This document shows positions 8,481 through 18,211 of a DNA stretch of 39,446 nucleotides, one piece after another (position 1 is the first letter of the stretch; every line of letters starts with the position of its first letter). Source of the DNA: Chromatiaceae bacterium (GTDB lineage: Bacteria > Pseudomonadota > Gammaproteobacteria > DTRM01); assembly GCA_012965975.1 (NCBI GenBank), contig DTRM01000031.1, positions 1-39,446 on the forward strand, given 5' to 3'. The position numbers were made by a program, and so were the translations under genes. The notes below the pieces were generated by a model, which was given only the letters and a program-made list of their open reading frames with translations, had not been told where the DNA came from and made no database searches.

Positions 8481-8849
8481 TCAGGCCTGATCCTCCAGCA
8501 GTACCGTATCGTCATGCGAATACGCCGGCGAACAACAACACAGTATTTTGAGTGTCTCATTTCCGGTATTTTGAATTCGATGCGCCGTACCCGGACGAAT
8601 GCAGATCGTATCGCCCACCACAACCTCAAAGACATCATCGGCCAACGTCATCTGACCAATACCTTGAGTGATGAAATAGAGTTCTTCACTCTCTAAATGC
8701 CGATGCAGCATCGTTTCAACACCAACCGGCACTTCGGCCTCCGCCAGGCTTTGTGCGACGTTCCCCTGCACGTTCGGATGCATCAGTTCACGAATGGTTG
8801 AACCATCCCGCGTCACGTAGGGTTCGATTTGGGATAGCGTTGACTTCAT
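8481..8849 (-). CDS. Single-domain cupin protein
   Basis: A 122-residue cupin_2 protein. Motif 1 is seen as HRHLESEELYFITQGIGQM and motif 2 as GDTICIRPGTAHRIQN, giving a likely 3-His/1-Glu metal site. The family includes dioxygenases, isomerases and sugar-binding sensors, so the reaction cannot be read from sequence. A CCC run (ILCCCSP) near the C-terminus is unusual. Its ATG overlaps the folA stop (ATGA), so it is translationally coupled to folA, and the 2OG oxygenase gene follows. Membership of this operon suggests co-expression with thymidylate synthesis but not necessarily the same pathway. Confidence 0.85.
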   Translation of the reverse strand: MKSTLSQIEPYVTRDGSTIRELMHPNVQGNVAQSLAEAEVPVGVETMLHRHLESEELYFITQGIGQMTLADDVFEVVVGDTICIRPGTAHRIQNTGNETLKILCCCSPAYSHDDTVLLEDQA

Positions 8850-9331
8850 ACCAACTTCTCATACAGGAGAAAGCTGTGACCGACGGGATTGACATCATCG
8901 GCCGAAAAATATTCTTTCGAAACCAAACGCCAATCGTCACTCTCATACTCCGGAAACCACGCATCCCCCTCATACTGCCCATGAATTCGGGTTATATACA
9001 GGCGACCGGCACGCGAAATCATTTGTTCATAAAACGATGCGCCGCCCATTACCATCACTTCCTCTGCATCCACTGACGCCAACGCCTCCTCGATGGAATG
9101 CGCGACGACACAGCCATCCACATGCCAATTTTTATCGCGCGTAATCACCACGTTGGTTCGACCCGGCAACGGTCTGCCAATCGAATCGTAGGTTTTTCTG
9201 CCCATTAAAATCGGCTTGCCCATGGTCATCGCCTTGAAGTGTTGCAGATCGGCAGGCAAATGCCAGGGCAATGCATTGTTGGCACCAATGAGGCGATTCT
9301 CATCCATCGCGGCGATTAACGAGATCAACAT
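8846..9331 (-). CDS. folA: Dihydrofolate reductase
   Basis: FolA reduces dihydrofolate to tetrahydrofolate with NADPH. The 161-residue protein has the standard chromosomal-type motifs: MLISLIAAMDENRLIG, LPWHLPADLQHFK with catalytic Asp28, GRKTYDSIGRPLPGR, and VMGGASFYEQ for the cofactor. Its length matches E. coli FolA (159). It lies 5 bases after thyA, whose reaction generates the dihydrofolate it recycles, and overlaps the cupin gene by 4 bases. Confidence 0.97.
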   Translation of the reverse strand: MLISLIAAMDENRLIGANNALPWHLPADLQHFKAMTMGKPILMGRKTYDSIGRPLPGRTNVVITRDKNWHVDGCVVAHSIEEALASVDAEEVMVMGGASFYEQMISRAGRLYITRIHGQYEGDAWFPEYESDDWRLVSKEYFSADDVNPVGHSFLLYEKLV

Positions 9332-9336
9332 ACGAT

Positions 9337-10131
9337 TTATACCGCGACAGAGCCCTTGATATGTTCATGACATTGGTAATCACGCAACTCAAAATCATCA
9401 AAGGTAAACGCAAACAGATCCGTCACCTGCGGATTAAGATGCATCACAGGCAGGGGATAGGGTTCGCGACTCAACTGCAGGTCGGCTTGTTCGAGGTGAT
9501 TGTTGTATAAATGCGCATCACCCAGCGTATGCACGAAGTCACCCGGCTCAAGCCCGGTAACCTGCGCGATCATCATGGTCAACAGTGCGTAGGACGCGAT
9601 ATTAAACGGCACGCCCAGAAAAGTATCCGCGCTGCGCTGGTAGAGCTGGCAGGAAAGCTTGCCATCGGCCACATAGAACTGGAACAACAAATGGCAGGGC
9701 GGTAACGCCATGTCTTCCACGCACGCGACATTCCATGCGCTCACGATGTGTCGTCGCGAATTCGGATTATTGCGAATCTGCTCAACAACCTGGGAAATCT
9801 GATCAATGCCTCGGCCATCCGGGGTCGGCCATGAACGCCATTGGTACCCATACACAGGGCCAAGATCACCGTTGTCATCTGCCCATGCATCCCAAATACG
9901 CACACCGTTGTCCTTCAGGTAGGCGATATTGGTATCGCCCTGCAAAAACCACAACAATTCGTGAATAATCGAGCGCAGGTGTAACTTCTTGGTCGTCACC
10001 ACGGGAAAACCCGCGGACAAATCAAAGCGCATCTGGTGACCAAAGACGCTGAGTGTACCGGTGCCGGTACGGTCGCCCTTCTGCGTACCCTCATCGCGGA
10101 TCCGCCGCATCAAGTCCAAATACTGCTTCAT
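9337..10131 (-). CDS. thyA: Thymidylate synthase
   Basis: ThyA methylates dUMP to dTMP using 5,10-methylene-THF. The 264-residue protein has exactly the E. coli length, with catalytic Cys146 in [11 protein letters not shown], the phosphate-binding [10 protein letters not shown] (Arg126/127) and the C-terminal GYDCH-like [10 protein letters not shown]. The ATG overlaps the lgt stop by 4 bases, as in the E. coli lgt-thyA pair, and folA follows after 5 bases. Confidence 0.97.
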   Translation of the reverse strand: MKQYLDLMRRIRDEGTQKGDRTGTGTLSVFGHQMRFDLSAGFPVVTTKKLHLRSIIHELLWFLQGDTNIAYLKDNGVRIWDAWADDNGDLGPVYGYQWRSWPTPDGRGIDQISQVVEQIRNNPNSRRHIVSAWNVACVEDMALPPCHLLFQFYVADGKLSCQLYQRSADTFLGVPFNIASYALLTMMIAQVTGLEPGDFVHTLGDAHLYNNHLEQADLQLSREPYPLPVMHLNPQVTDLFAFTFDDFELRDYQCHEHIKGSVAV

Positions 10132-10916
10132 GCCTTAGCCTCAGGTTGGTCCCGATAGGCCAACCACAATAACAAAACACCAAAGCCCAACATCGGCAGG
10201 GTTAACAACTGCCCCATGGTCAACCAATCAAATGCGATGTAACCCAGATGCTCATCGGGAACGCGGACAAACTCGATCACGAAGCGAAATACCCCGTAGC
10301 AAAGTAGATACAATCCGGACACCGCGCGCAATGGACGCGGGCGACTCGAAAATATCCACAGAATCAGAAAGAACAATACACCCTCAAGTGCAAACTCATA
10401 TAACTGGGTTGGGTGACGCGGTTCCGGCCCCACGAACGGGAATACCATACCCCACGGGCCGTCCGTCACATCGCCCCACAGCTCGCCGTTAATAAAGTTA
10501 CCGATGCGGCCTGCACCCAAACCTAATGGAACCAGCGGCGCCAGATAATCGGTGATGCGAAAAAAACCCCGCCCGTTCTTGCGGCCGAGCAACCACATCG
10601 CGATAAATACCCCCAGCATACCCCCGTGATAGGACATTCCACCCTGCCATATACGCAGGATCAACAGGGGGTCTTCAAGAAATACGGGGAAGTTGTAAAA
10701 CAAAACATAACCCACACGGCCACCCAGTATCACGCCGAGTACCACATAAAACGTCAAGTCATCAAGATCTTTTGACGTCCAGCCAACCCGTTGCAGGCGC
10801 ATCGTGCCGAACCACCAACCCAGGAAAAATGCGATCAGATACATCAAGCCGTACCAATGCACCTCGATCGGACCCAGACTGATCGCAATGGGATCAATAG
10901 TCGGATACACAAACAT
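10128..10916 (-). CDS. lgt: Prolipoprotein diacylglyceryl transferase Lgt
   Basis: Lgt transfers diacylglycerol from phosphatidylglycerol to the lipobox cysteine of prolipoproteins, the first step of lipoprotein maturation in the inner membrane. I place the start at ATG 10916 (262 residues, [23 protein letters not shown]), which fits the Pseudomonas-type N-terminus; the TTG used by the track at 10937 would add seven residues inside rlmI. The signature HWYGLMYL and the essential [13 protein letters not shown] segment are present, with about seven membrane segments. The rlmI stop and lgt start share one base (TGATG), suggesting termination-reinitiation. Confidence 0.96.
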   Translation of the reverse strand: MFVYPTIDPIAISLGPIEVHWYGLMYLIAFFLGWWFGTMRLQRVGWTSKDLDDLTFYVVLGVILGGRVGYVLFYNFPVFLEDPLLILRIWQGGMSYHGGMLGVFIAMWLLGRKNGRGFFRITDYLAPLVPLGLGAGRIGNFINGELWGDVTDGPWGMVFPFVGPEPRHPTQLYEFALEGVLFFLILWIFSSRPRPLRAVSGLYLLCYGVFRFVIEFVRVPDEHLGYIAFDWLTMGQLLTLPMLGFGVLLLWLAYRDQPEAKA

Positions 10917-12115
10917 CAGCGGGGCAATACTCGACAAAGGTAAGACTTCAGATACTCGGTTTCCGGGATAGCCGGGTGAATGGGATGATCCGCCGCCTGA
11001 TGCCCTTGCTGCAGTATGGTCAAATCCCGATCAATGTGACGCGCCGATTGATGCAACAACCCCCCAAGGTCATCACGCGACAAATGCGATGAACACGATG
11101 CCGATACCAACAGACCATCACGCGACAACAACCGTATCGCCAGCTGATTGATTCGAGAATACGCCTGTAGCCCTTTCTTTTTATCTTTGCGGCGTTTGAT
11201 AAAAGCCGGTGGATCAACAATCACCACATCAAACTGTTCGCGACTGGCACGCAGCTCGCTCAACGCCTCAAACGCATCGCCTTGCAAGGTGCTGACGCGC
11301 TCATCAACCGCATTGAGTTGCGCATTTTCGTGTACCCGGTCCAGTGCCACGGCCGAGGCATCCACGCACATCACCTCACTGGCTCCCGCCACCGCCGCTT
11401 GCACCCCCCACGCACCAATATACGAAAACACGTCAAGCACCCGCGCGCCGCTGACGTAACGCCACAGATTGGTTCGGTTGTCGTACTGATCGTAGAACCA
11501 GCCCGTCTTCTGGCCATCCAGTATCGGCACCATGAAGCGAACACCGTTTTCGCTAATCTCGACACTGGGTCGCTCATCACCTACCACCGTCTCGACATAG
11601 GTTTCCAACCCTTCAAGCTTGCGCATACTGCCATCATTTTTGAACACGATGACCGCAGGCTTGATCACGCTATTCAGTGCGTCAATCAGATCATCACGAT
11701 GCTGTTCCATACCCGCGGTATTAATCTGCACAACCAATACATCGCCATAGCGATCCACGACCAAACCGGGCAAGCCGTCGCTCTCACCAAAACACAGTCG
11801 GTAAAAGGGTTGTGCAAACAATCGTTCTCGCAACGACAACGCAATATTCAAACGATGCTTGATCAGCGAACGATCGAGTCGATACTTTAGATCACGACTG
11901 ATGACTCGGGCACAAATCAGCGAGCCCGGATTCACATAGGCCGTAGCGATGGGTGTGCCATCCGCGGAGTGAATTTCAACGTCCTGTCCCGGGGCCAAAT
12001 CCACCAGCGGCGTCGCCTGAATATCCACCTCGTTACTGAATATCCACAGATGTCCCGCGCGCAGACGCCGATCCTCACGTTTTTTTAACTTCAGTGGTGC
12101 CAGAGTTGGTTGCAT
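10916..12115 (-). CDS. rlmI: 23S rRNA (cytosine1962-C5)-methyltransferase RlmI
   Basis: RlmI methylates C1962 of 23S rRNA. The 399-residue protein has an N-terminal PUA domain (about 1-75, including GHLWIFSNEV), a central linker region, and a C-terminal Rossmann methyltransferase domain. SAM motif VLDVFSYIGAWG starts near residue 227, motif IV is DPPAF (301-305), and the SASCSSH block with Cys341 is the catalytic-cysteine region. It is the first gene of the rlmI-lgt-thyA-folA-cupin-2OG oxygenase unit. It is divergent from the YyaL-type gene, with 83 bases between start codons. Confidence 0.92.
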   Translation of the reverse strand: MQPTLAPLKLKKREDRRLRAGHLWIFSNEVDIQATPLVDLAPGQDVEIHSADGTPIATAYVNPGSLICARVISRDLKYRLDRSLIKHRLNIALSLRERLFAQPFYRLCFGESDGLPGLVVDRYGDVLVVQINTAGMEQHRDDLIDALNSVIKPAVIVFKNDGSMRKLEGLETYVETVVGDERPSVEISENGVRFMVPILDGQKTGWFYDQYDNRTNLWRYVSGARVLDVFSYIGAWGVQAAVAGASEVMCVDASAVALDRVHENAQLNAVDERVSTLQGDAFEALSELRASREQFDVVIVDPPAFIKRRKDKKKGLQAYSRINQLAIRLLSRDGLLVSASCSSHLSRDDLGGLLHQSARHIDRDLTILQQGHQAADHPIHPAIPETEYLKSYLCRVLPR

Positions 12116-12198
12116 CTCGATTTACGCTTAAATGGCTTGGATATAGCGTAATTATATCTGTCACAATAGGTCCAGCGATACGCTTATTTCCGACCGAT

Positions 12199-14253
12199 AT
12201 GAATCCAAATAACCATTTGGGCGACACCACCAGCCCGTACCTGCAGCAGCACGCCGATAATCCCGTTAACTGGCTCCCGTGGGGGGAAAAGGCCCTCAAT
12301 CTGGCGCGTCAACAGGATAAGCCCATCTTGCTGTCGATCGGCTACTCGGCCTGCCACTGGTGCCATGTAATGGCGCATGAGTCGTTCGAGAATGAGGCGA
12401 CGGCTGCGGTCATGAACGAGCTCTACGTCAACATCAAGGTCGACCGTGAAGAGCGCCCGGATCTGGACAAGATTTACCAGACTGCACACCATTTGATGGC
12501 GCAACGTGGTGGCGGCTGGCCGCTGACCTTGCTGCTAAGCCCGGATGACCACACCCCATTTTTTACCGGCACCTACTTCCCGCCGGAACCGCGCCACAAT
12601 CTGCCCGCGTTTACCGACCTGCTGCGACGTGGCGAGGCCTTTTTCCGGCAGAACCGTCAAACAATCGCCGAACAGCGCGACTCGCTGATCGAGGGTATGG
12701 ACTCAATGACACCCACATCAACGGATCACGTCATATTGGATGCCGTGCCGCTCGATTCGGCGCGCACCCAACTTGGGTCCAGCTTCGACGATATCCAGGG
12801 TGGCTTTGGTTCCGCGCCGAAATTCCCTCATCCAACCCATGTCGAACGACTGCTGCGACATTGGGCCGCCACTCGGATTGCCGGTCAGGCGGATACCAAG
12901 GCATTGGAGATCGCACTGTTCAGTTTGCGAAAAATGGCCAACGGTGGGCTCTTCGACCACTTGGGCGGGGGGTTCTGTCGCTACTCGACCGATGACCAGT
13001 GGATGATTCCACATTTTGAAAAAATGCTGTACGACAATGGCCCGTTGCTCACGCTGTATGCAGATGCATGGAAAATCTCCCATGAAGATATTTTTCAAGA
13101 CGCTGGCGTGGCAACCGCAGGATGGGTAATGCGCGAAATGCAATCGGACACGGGTGGCTACTACTCCGCGCAGGATGCAGACTCGGAAGGAGAAGAAGGC
13201 AAGTTCTACGTTTGGACGCCCGATGAAATCAAGGCGATTCTAGACACCGAAGAGATGGAACTGTTTGCCACTCGCTTTGGCCTTGATCGCGAGGCCAACT
13301 TCGAAGGCAAATGGTATCCGCACGGTTATCGCTCTGAACAGCAGGTCGCGGAACATAGCGGACAGTCGTTGACAAATGTTCGCCGATACCTCGCCAGCGC
13401 CCGTGACAAGCTGTTAAAAAAGCGCAGCAAGCGGATCGCGCCCGGGCGTGACGATAAGGTTCTCGGCTCATGGAATGCGCTGATGATAAAAGGCATGCTG
13501 CGCGCAGCCAACCTCTTTGGTCGACCTGAATTTCAACACTCTGCGGAAAACGCCATGGCCTTTGTACGCAGCACCCTGTGGTCGAACAATCGCCTTCTCG
13601 CCACTTACAAAGACGGTCACGCCCATCTCAATGCCTATCTCGACGACTATGCTTATTTGATCGATGCCCTGCTTGAATTACTGCAGACACGCTGGGACTC
13701 AGCCGATCTGAAATTCGCCTGCGAACTGGCGGATGTGTTGCTGGATCAGTTCGAAGACAAGGACCATGGTGGATTCTTTTTCACCTCTCACGATCACGAA
13801 GACCTGCTGCATCGACCCAAGCCATTGGCGGATGAAGCCATTCCATCCGGTAACGGGATCGCCGCGAGCGTCCTCACACGACTTGGCCACCTCACGGGGG
13901 ACACTCGCTATCTAGATGCAGCTCGCAGAACCCTGGAGTTTTCGTGGCCAGCGATTACCCGGTTTTCACACGGACACAACGCCCTACTGCTCGCACTGGA
14001 AGAAACCCTGCATCCACCGGAGTTGATCGTTATTCGCGGGGCAACGGCACAATCTCAGGCATGGTGCCATGCGGCACGCGATCACTACACCCCGACACGG
14101 ATGGTGTTCTCGATCGACACCGGGATAAGCGACCTGCCCGAAGCACTTGCCAGTAAAATAGCGACGGAGCGTACGCGTGCCTATATTTGTCGTGGCACCG
14201 AATGCCTGCCCCCTATCGACGGTCTCGAGGAACTCAAACAGATCCTCTCGTGA
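12199..14253 (+). CDS. Thioredoxin-domain protein of the YyaL/DUF255 family
   Basis: The 684-residue protein has an N-terminal thioredoxin-like DUF255 domain (about 1-170). It starts NHLGDTTSPYLQQHADNPV and contains SACHWCHVMAHESFE with a CxxC pair (C52, C55), followed by NIKVDREERPDLD. The rest is an (alpha/alpha)-barrel like N-acylglucosamine 2-epimerases and six-hairpin glycosidases, with GGFGSAPKFPHP and HFEKMLYDNGPLL. The ATG at 12199 fits the family start; the track ORF begins 105 bases earlier with non-homologous sequence. The function of the family is not established; spermatogenesis-associated protein 20 is the human homologue. It appears to stand alone. Confidence 0.9.
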   Translation: MNPNNHLGDTTSPYLQQHADNPVNWLPWGEKALNLARQQDKPILLSIGYSACHWCHVMAHESFENEATAAVMNELYVNIKVDREERPDLDKIYQTAHHLMAQRGGGWPLTLLLSPDDHTPFFTGTYFPPEPRHNLPAFTDLLRRGEAFFRQNRQTIAEQRDSLIEGMDSMTPTSTDHVILDAVPLDSARTQLGSSFDDIQGGFGSAPKFPHPTHVERLLRHWAATRIAGQADTKALEIALFSLRKMANGGLFDHLGGGFCRYSTDDQWMIPHFEKMLYDNGPLLTLYADAWKISHEDIFQDAGVATAGWVMREMQSDTGGYYSAQDADSEGEEGKFYVWTPDEIKAILDTEEMELFATRFGLDREANFEGKWYPHGYRSEQQVAEHSGQSLTNVRRYLASARDKLLKKRSKRIAPGRDDKVLGSWNALMIKGMLRAANLFGRPEFQHSAENAMAFVRSTLWSNNRLLATYKDGHAHLNAYLDDYAYLIDALLELLQTRWDSADLKFACELADVLLDQFEDKDHGGFFFTSHDHEDLLHRPKPLADEAIPSGNGIAASVLTRLGHLTGDTRYLDAARRTLEFSWPAITRFSHGHNALLLALEETLHPPELIVIRGATAQSQAWCHAARDHYTPTRMVFSIDTGISDLPEALASKIATERTRAYICRGTECLPPIDGLEELKQILS

Positions 14254-14392
14254 TGCGTTCAAGGTAAAGGTTCAGGCCCCACCCAAGCAAGCCAAGGCGC
14301 ATAAAGTGAGGGCATGAAATAGCACAATTCGCTGTTACCGATGCGAACAGTGCGTACAATAGCGTCTTTTCACGCACTCATCAGCAGTAGAT

Positions 14393-14692
14393 ATGTATTC
14401 AAAAACTTACACGACCGTAAAGAAAAGCGGCCTGCACGGGAAAGGATTGTTCGCCTGTCAGTCGATTAGCGAAGGCACGGTAATCGGTCGCATCAAGGGC
14501 AAGCCCGCCCGTAAAGATGGCGCCTACGTTTTATGGCTTACCTCACACAAAGGGTTTCGCGTGGTTTGTCGGCTCAAATACATCAACCATTCGTATACAC
14601 CCAACGCGGTCTATTGCGACAATGGCGAGGTGGTTGCACTAAGCGATATTGCGCCGGATGAAGAGATCACTCACCACTACGGCTGGGGTTAA
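14393..14692 (+). CDS. Minimal SET-domain protein, putative lysine methyltransferase
   Basis: The 99 residues are almost entirely a SET domain: HGKGLFACQSISEGTVIGRIKG forms the SET-N strand region, INHSYTPNA is the NHS-x-x-PN SAM/knot motif, and IAPDEEITHHYGWG is the C-terminal E-E-(I/L)-T-x-x-Y-G block. No pre-SET or post-SET cysteines are present. Such short SET proteins occur sporadically in bacteria and some methylate lysine in chromatin-like or ribosomal proteins. The ribosome-binding site is weak. The last 4 bases overlap the convergent doxX-like gene. A target cannot be assigned, though a lysine-rich histone-like protein is encoded at 31394. Confidence 0.82.
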   Translation: MYSKTYTTVKKSGLHGKGLFACQSISEGTVIGRIKGKPARKDGAYVLWLTSHKGFRVVCRLKYINHSYTPNAVYCDNGEVVALSDIAPDEEITHHYGWG

Positions 14693-15090
14693 TCGGGTTT
14701 TAGCGCCTGCCGTCCGCTGCCGAGCAGAACAACGGCCGAGGCTCCGAGTAAATAGAACGCCTGCAACTCAAGTGCCCAGCCACCGTGCTTGGTCAGATCC
14801 AGGAAATCACCCGAGTGCACCAGAAAAATGGCAAATGCCATGTTCACCACCACCACGGCTGCACCCACACGCGCGTAAATCCCGAAAATCATCATCAATG
14901 GCGCGACGATCTCTCCCAGATAAACACCATAGGCAAGCTCGGCAGGCAACCCCACCGCGGTCAACGCTTTTTCAATCATTCCGAGTGATTCGGGGTGAAC
15001 GATTTTAGCAACCCCATGAAACAACAGAAGGATGCCAACCGTTAAACGTAAAACCAGCTTGCCTGCAGAACCGTTGCGAACACCACTCAT
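14689..15090 (-). CDS. DoxX family membrane protein
   Basis: The 133-residue protein has four predicted membrane helices and the DoxX features LRLTVGILLLFHGVAKI near the N-terminus, then LGEIVAPLMMIFGIYARVGA and FLDLTKHGGWALELQAFYLLGA. Members act as redox-linked membrane subunits (thiosulfate:quinone oxidoreductase DoxD relatives, MSMEG/DoxX oxidoreductase complexes), but most bacterial copies are uncharacterised. No partner gene adjoins it. Its stop overlaps the SET gene stop by 4 bases. Confidence 0.85.
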   Translation of the reverse strand: MSGVRNGSAGKLVLRLTVGILLLFHGVAKIVHPESLGMIEKALTAVGLPAELAYGVYLGEIVAPLMMIFGIYARVGAAVVVVNMAFAIFLVHSGDFLDLTKHGGWALELQAFYLLGASAVVLLGSGRQALKPD

Positions 15091-15138
15091 GGATAGGACT
15101 CGGTCGACCGATCGGGTGCTAATAATCTAGCACAAGCC

Positions 15139-15402
15139 TTAGACGTGTGGGCGCTTATGCAGAGAAAGATCGGAATAACAACCGACTGGGTCAATAAAAG
15201 CAAAACTGGCATCTGATCGTTTCTGAATCATGAACTGATTAAATGGTAAACCAACAATTTCCACCACATTCTTCGCATCAACTGCCAGCAACACCTGACT
15301 CCACAACTGAAACCGATTGGCAGTACGTGAGATGAGAGCCTCATAGTTAGCCTCTTCGATGTTCACACCCGAGCACTTCCCATGGACGATATGGCCTGAC
15401 AA
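15139..15402 (-). CDS. Hypothetical small ORF, uncertain
   Basis: The only candidate gene in the 327-base gap between the doxX-like gene and the PfkB kinase is an 87-codon ORF starting at TTG without a visible ribosome-binding site. The middle and end (QLWSQVLLAVDAKNVVEIVG, FAFIDPVGCYSDLSL) look protein-like, but I recognise no family. It may be a real small protein, the remnant of a longer gene, or chance. Confidence 0.28.
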   Translation of the reverse strand: MSGHIVHGKCSGVNIEEANYEALISRTANRFQLWSQVLLAVDAKNVVEIVGLPFNQFMIQKRSDASFAFIDPVGCYSDLSLHKRPHV

Positions 15403-15417
15403 GAAACCAGCATTGGA

Positions 15418-16350
15418 TTACCAGACGTAATCAAACGATGCCTTAAAGTGATCTCGAATCGCATCAAGATCCGGGTTGTGATTCTGCGTGCCGTGTTGTG
15501 CGATCTTAATCGCGCCCATCACCGCCGCCAAACGCCCGGTAGTATCCCAATCCATATCGTTCATCAGGCCATACAACAAACCACTGCGATAGGCGTCGCC
15601 ACAACCGGTTGGATCGTTAACCGCATCAACCTTAGCTGCCGGGATTTCTATGCGTTTATTATTACTATAGATCACAGAACCTTCGCCGCCACGAGTCACG
15701 ACCATCGCCTTGACCTTGCCAGCCAACTCACCCAGCGACAAACCTGTTTTGTCCACCATCATCTGCGCTTCATAGTCGTTGAATGCGGCCCAGGTCGCCT
15801 GCTCCATAAAGGTCAGCAGATCTTCGCCACCATACATTGGCAGACCTTGACCCGGATCAAACATAAAGGGAATGTCGGCTTCGACGAACTGGGTCGCGTG
15901 CTCAATCATGCCATCGCGACCATCCGGTGAAATCAAACCCAGTGTAATCCCGTCATCGGTTGGGATTTTGTTCAGATGGGCACTGCCCATCGCGCCCGGA
16001 TGAAACGCAGTAATCTGGTTGTCATCCATATCGGTGGTGATAAAGGCCTGCGCAGTATAGCTGTCGTCAATGGTCTTCAGATACTGTCGACTGACACCGC
16101 ACTTATCCATCCACTCTGCATACGGCGCGAAGTCACTGCCGACTGTACCCATCGGCGCGCCCTTACCACCGAGAAGATTCAGATTGTAGGCAATATTACC
16201 GGCGCAACCACCAAACTCGCGGCGCATGTCGGGCACCAAAAATGCGACGTTCAACATGTGCACCTTGTCGGGCAGGATATGATTCTTGAACTGGTCGGGA
16301 AAGACCATGATGGTATCGTACGCAAATGAACCACAGATAAGTGCTGACAT
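15418..16350 (-). CDS. PfkB-family carbohydrate/nucleoside kinase (adenosine kinase-like)
   Basis: The 310-residue ribokinase-fold protein has the N-terminal GG-containing signature FGGCAGNIAYNLNLLG (about 46-61) and the C-terminal signature VNDPTGCGDAYRSGLL. In the latter, Asp252 is the catalytic base and GCGD replaces the usual GAGD anion hole. The sequence is close to the bacterial branch often annotated as adenosine kinase; the exact substrate cannot be read. It lies 17 bases after dgkA and may be the last gene of the gcv operon. The ATG has a weak ribosome-binding site. Confidence 0.88.
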   Translation of the reverse strand: MSALICGSFAYDTIMVFPDQFKNHILPDKVHMLNVAFLVPDMRREFGGCAGNIAYNLNLLGGKGAPMGTVGSDFAPYAEWMDKCGVSRQYLKTIDDSYTAQAFITTDMDDNQITAFHPGAMGSAHLNKIPTDDGITLGLISPDGRDGMIEHATQFVEADIPFMFDPGQGLPMYGGEDLLTFMEQATWAAFNDYEAQMMVDKTGLSLGELAGKVKAMVVTRGGEGSVIYSNNKRIEIPAAKVDAVNDPTGCGDAYRSGLLYGLMNDMDWDTTGRLAAVMGAIKIAQHGTQNHNPDLDAIRDHFKASFDYVW

Positions 16351-16367
16351 AGTGTGTCCTAGAGATT

Positions 16368-16745
16368 TTAGAAAAGAATCAAAACCCAGGTCAGTACCAC
16401 CAGGGCCAATGACAGAAAAACGGCTGCGGAGCCAAGGTCTTTAGCTCGACCCGATAAAATATGATGCTCGCTGCCAATACGATCGACGACGGCTTCAATA
16501 CCGCTATTGAGTAGCTCAACAATCAGAACTACAAACAGGCTGCCGATGAGCAACACGCGCTCGATCGCGCCATCGCCAAACCAGTAACCCAATGGTGCCA
16601 TAATGACAAACAGAAACAGTTCTTGTCGAAACGCTGCCTCATGCCGCATTGCGGCGCAGAAACCGGCCCAGGAATAGCCAGCCGCATTGATGATACGGGT
16701 CAACCCCGTCGCAGGAACAGAGGCGTGTCCGTCGCTATCAGGCAT
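16368..16745 (-). CDS. dgkA: Diacylglycerol kinase DgkA
   Basis: DgkA phosphorylates diacylglycerol, recycling the by-product of periplasmic glucan and LPS decoration. With ATG at 16745 the protein has 125 residues, close to E. coli (122). It contains the conserved [17 protein letters not shown] block with catalytic Glu77 and Asn80, and [13 protein letters not shown]; three membrane helices are visible. The start overlaps the gcvPB stop by 8 bases. The track start (16766) lies further inside gcvPB and is less likely. Confidence 0.95.
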   Translation of the reverse strand: MPDSDGHASVPATGLTRIINAAGYSWAGFCAAMRHEAAFRQELFLFVIMAPLGYWFGDGAIERVLLIGSLFVVLIVELLNSGIEAVVDRIGSEHHILSGRAKDLGSAAVFLSLALVVLTWVLILF

Positions 16746-18189
16746 CACCTGACCAAACAATATCAAGCTCGCGAGCCGCTTTCACATCATCCAGTCGTTT
16801 AACTGGCTGGGTATACGGTGCGCCCTTGATCATGTCGATATCGCTGATGGCCTCATCACGAATCTTGATCATCGCGTCGACAAAGCCATCCAACTCTTCA
16901 ACGGCTTCCGACTCAGTGGGCTCAATCAACAGGCACTCCGGAATCAACAATGGAAAATAGGTCGTCGGCGCATGATAACCGTAGTCGAGCAGTCTTTTGG
17001 CAAAATCCATCGCCGTCGCACCCGGGTCCTTGGCTTCCTTCTTCATGGTCACAATAAACTCATGGGTCGCACGACGATCCGGAAAGGCGAGTTCAAAACC
17101 GGCCTGTTTCATTCTTACCATCATGTAGTTCGCGTTCAGCGTCGCAAACTCCGCGACGCGATGCATGCCTTCGCGTCCCAGCATACGAGCGTAAACATAG
17201 GCTCGCAGCAGCACGCCCGCATTACCGGCAAAAGTCATCAGTCGGCCAATACTCTCTGGCGCCTCATCCTCACTGATCCAGTGGTATTCATCGCCATCGA
17301 ACGCCACCATCGGCAGAGGCATATAGGGAATCAGACGTTCGGACACACCCACCGGCCCGGCGCCGGGGCCACCGCCACCATGCGGTGTGGAAAAAGTCTT
17401 GTGCAGATTCATATGGATGACATCGAAACCCATGTCACCCGGTCGTACCCGGCCCAGAATCGCATTCAGGTTGGCGCCATCGTAATAAAGCAAGCCACCC
17501 GCCTCATGCACGACCGCCGCAATCTCTTCGATCTGGCGTTCGAACACACCCAGCGTCGATGGGTTGGTCAACATGATGCCTGCCGTAGTGGGACCAACAA
17601 TCTTCTTCAGCGCCTCGAGATCCACATCACCTTGCGAATCGGTCGGAATCTCATGCACCTTGTATCCACACATCACTGCGGATGCAGGGTTAGTACCGTG
17701 CGCAGCGTCTGGAACCAATATCTCGGTACGTTCGGTGTCGCCTCGCGCATCGTGATAGGCACGAATCATCGCCACACCCGCAAACTCACCCTGCGCACCC
17801 GCTGCCGGTGCCAGTGAAACTTCTTTCATGCCGGTGACCTCCTTCAGTATTTCCTGAAGGTCGTGCATACAGGACATGAAACCCTGACTGTGTGAAGCCG
17901 GCGCCAATGGGTGACGCGCCAGAAAACCCGGCAACATGGCCAGACTGTTACAGGCACGCGGATTATATTTCATGGTGCAGGAACCAAGCGGATAAAACTC
18001 GGTATCAATCGAGAAATTCTTTTGTGACAGTCGCGTATAATGACGCACCGCCTGCATTTCGGACACCTCAGCCATCACTGGCGGCGTTTCACGTAGCAGA
18101 CCCGCTGGGATATCGTCCGCACCTGCAACGTCCATCGGTGCCTGAGCCGTAGCACGGCGACCTTTCATTGAATGTTCAAAAATTAACAA
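16738..18189 (-). CDS. gcvPB: Glycine dehydrogenase (decarboxylating) subunit 2, GcvPB
   Basis: GcvPB is the C-terminal half of the split P-protein, which decarboxylates glycine on PLP and passes aminomethyl to lipoyl-GcvH. The 483 residues include [13 protein letters not shown] (66-78), [10 protein letters not shown], and [18 protein letters not shown] with the PLP-binding Lys264. I accept the TTG start at 18189 because [12 protein letters not shown] aligns with the LIFExSxKGRR start of Thermus-type GcvPB and AGGA lies 7 bases upstream. Its partner gcvPA is separated from it by tpx. Confidence 0.96.
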   Translation of the reverse strand: MLIFEHSMKGRRATAQAPMDVAGADDIPAGLLRETPPVMAEVSEMQAVRHYTRLSQKNFSIDTEFYPLGSCTMKYNPRACNSLAMLPGFLARHPLAPASHSQGFMSCMHDLQEILKEVTGMKEVSLAPAAGAQGEFAGVAMIRAYHDARGDTERTEILVPDAAHGTNPASAVMCGYKVHEIPTDSQGDVDLEALKKIVGPTTAGIMLTNPSTLGVFERQIEEIAAVVHEAGGLLYYDGANLNAILGRVRPGDMGFDVIHMNLHKTFSTPHGGGGPGAGPVGVSERLIPYMPLPMVAFDGDEYHWISEDEAPESIGRLMTFAGNAGVLLRAYVYARMLGREGMHRVAEFATLNANYMMVRMKQAGFELAFPDRRATHEFIVTMKKEAKDPGATAMDFAKRLLDYGYHAPTTYFPLLIPECLLIEPTESEAVEELDGFVDAMIKIRDEAISDIDMIKGAPYTQPVKRLDDVKAARELDIVWSGDA

Positions 18190-18211
18190 CGTCTTATCCT
18201 GTCAGTTGAGC

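Noticed and set aside
11282-11890. 202-codon plus-strand ORF opposite rlmI
   Set aside because: Lies wholly within rlmI, with no family resemblance.
12094-12198. N-terminal extension of the YyaL-type protein
   Set aside because: The first 35 codons are not family-like and cover the divergent promoter region; the family start is at the ATG at 12199.
16972-17817. 281-codon plus-strand ORF opposite gcvPB
   Set aside because: Antisense to a fully conserved gene and His/Arg-rich in the way of shadow frames.
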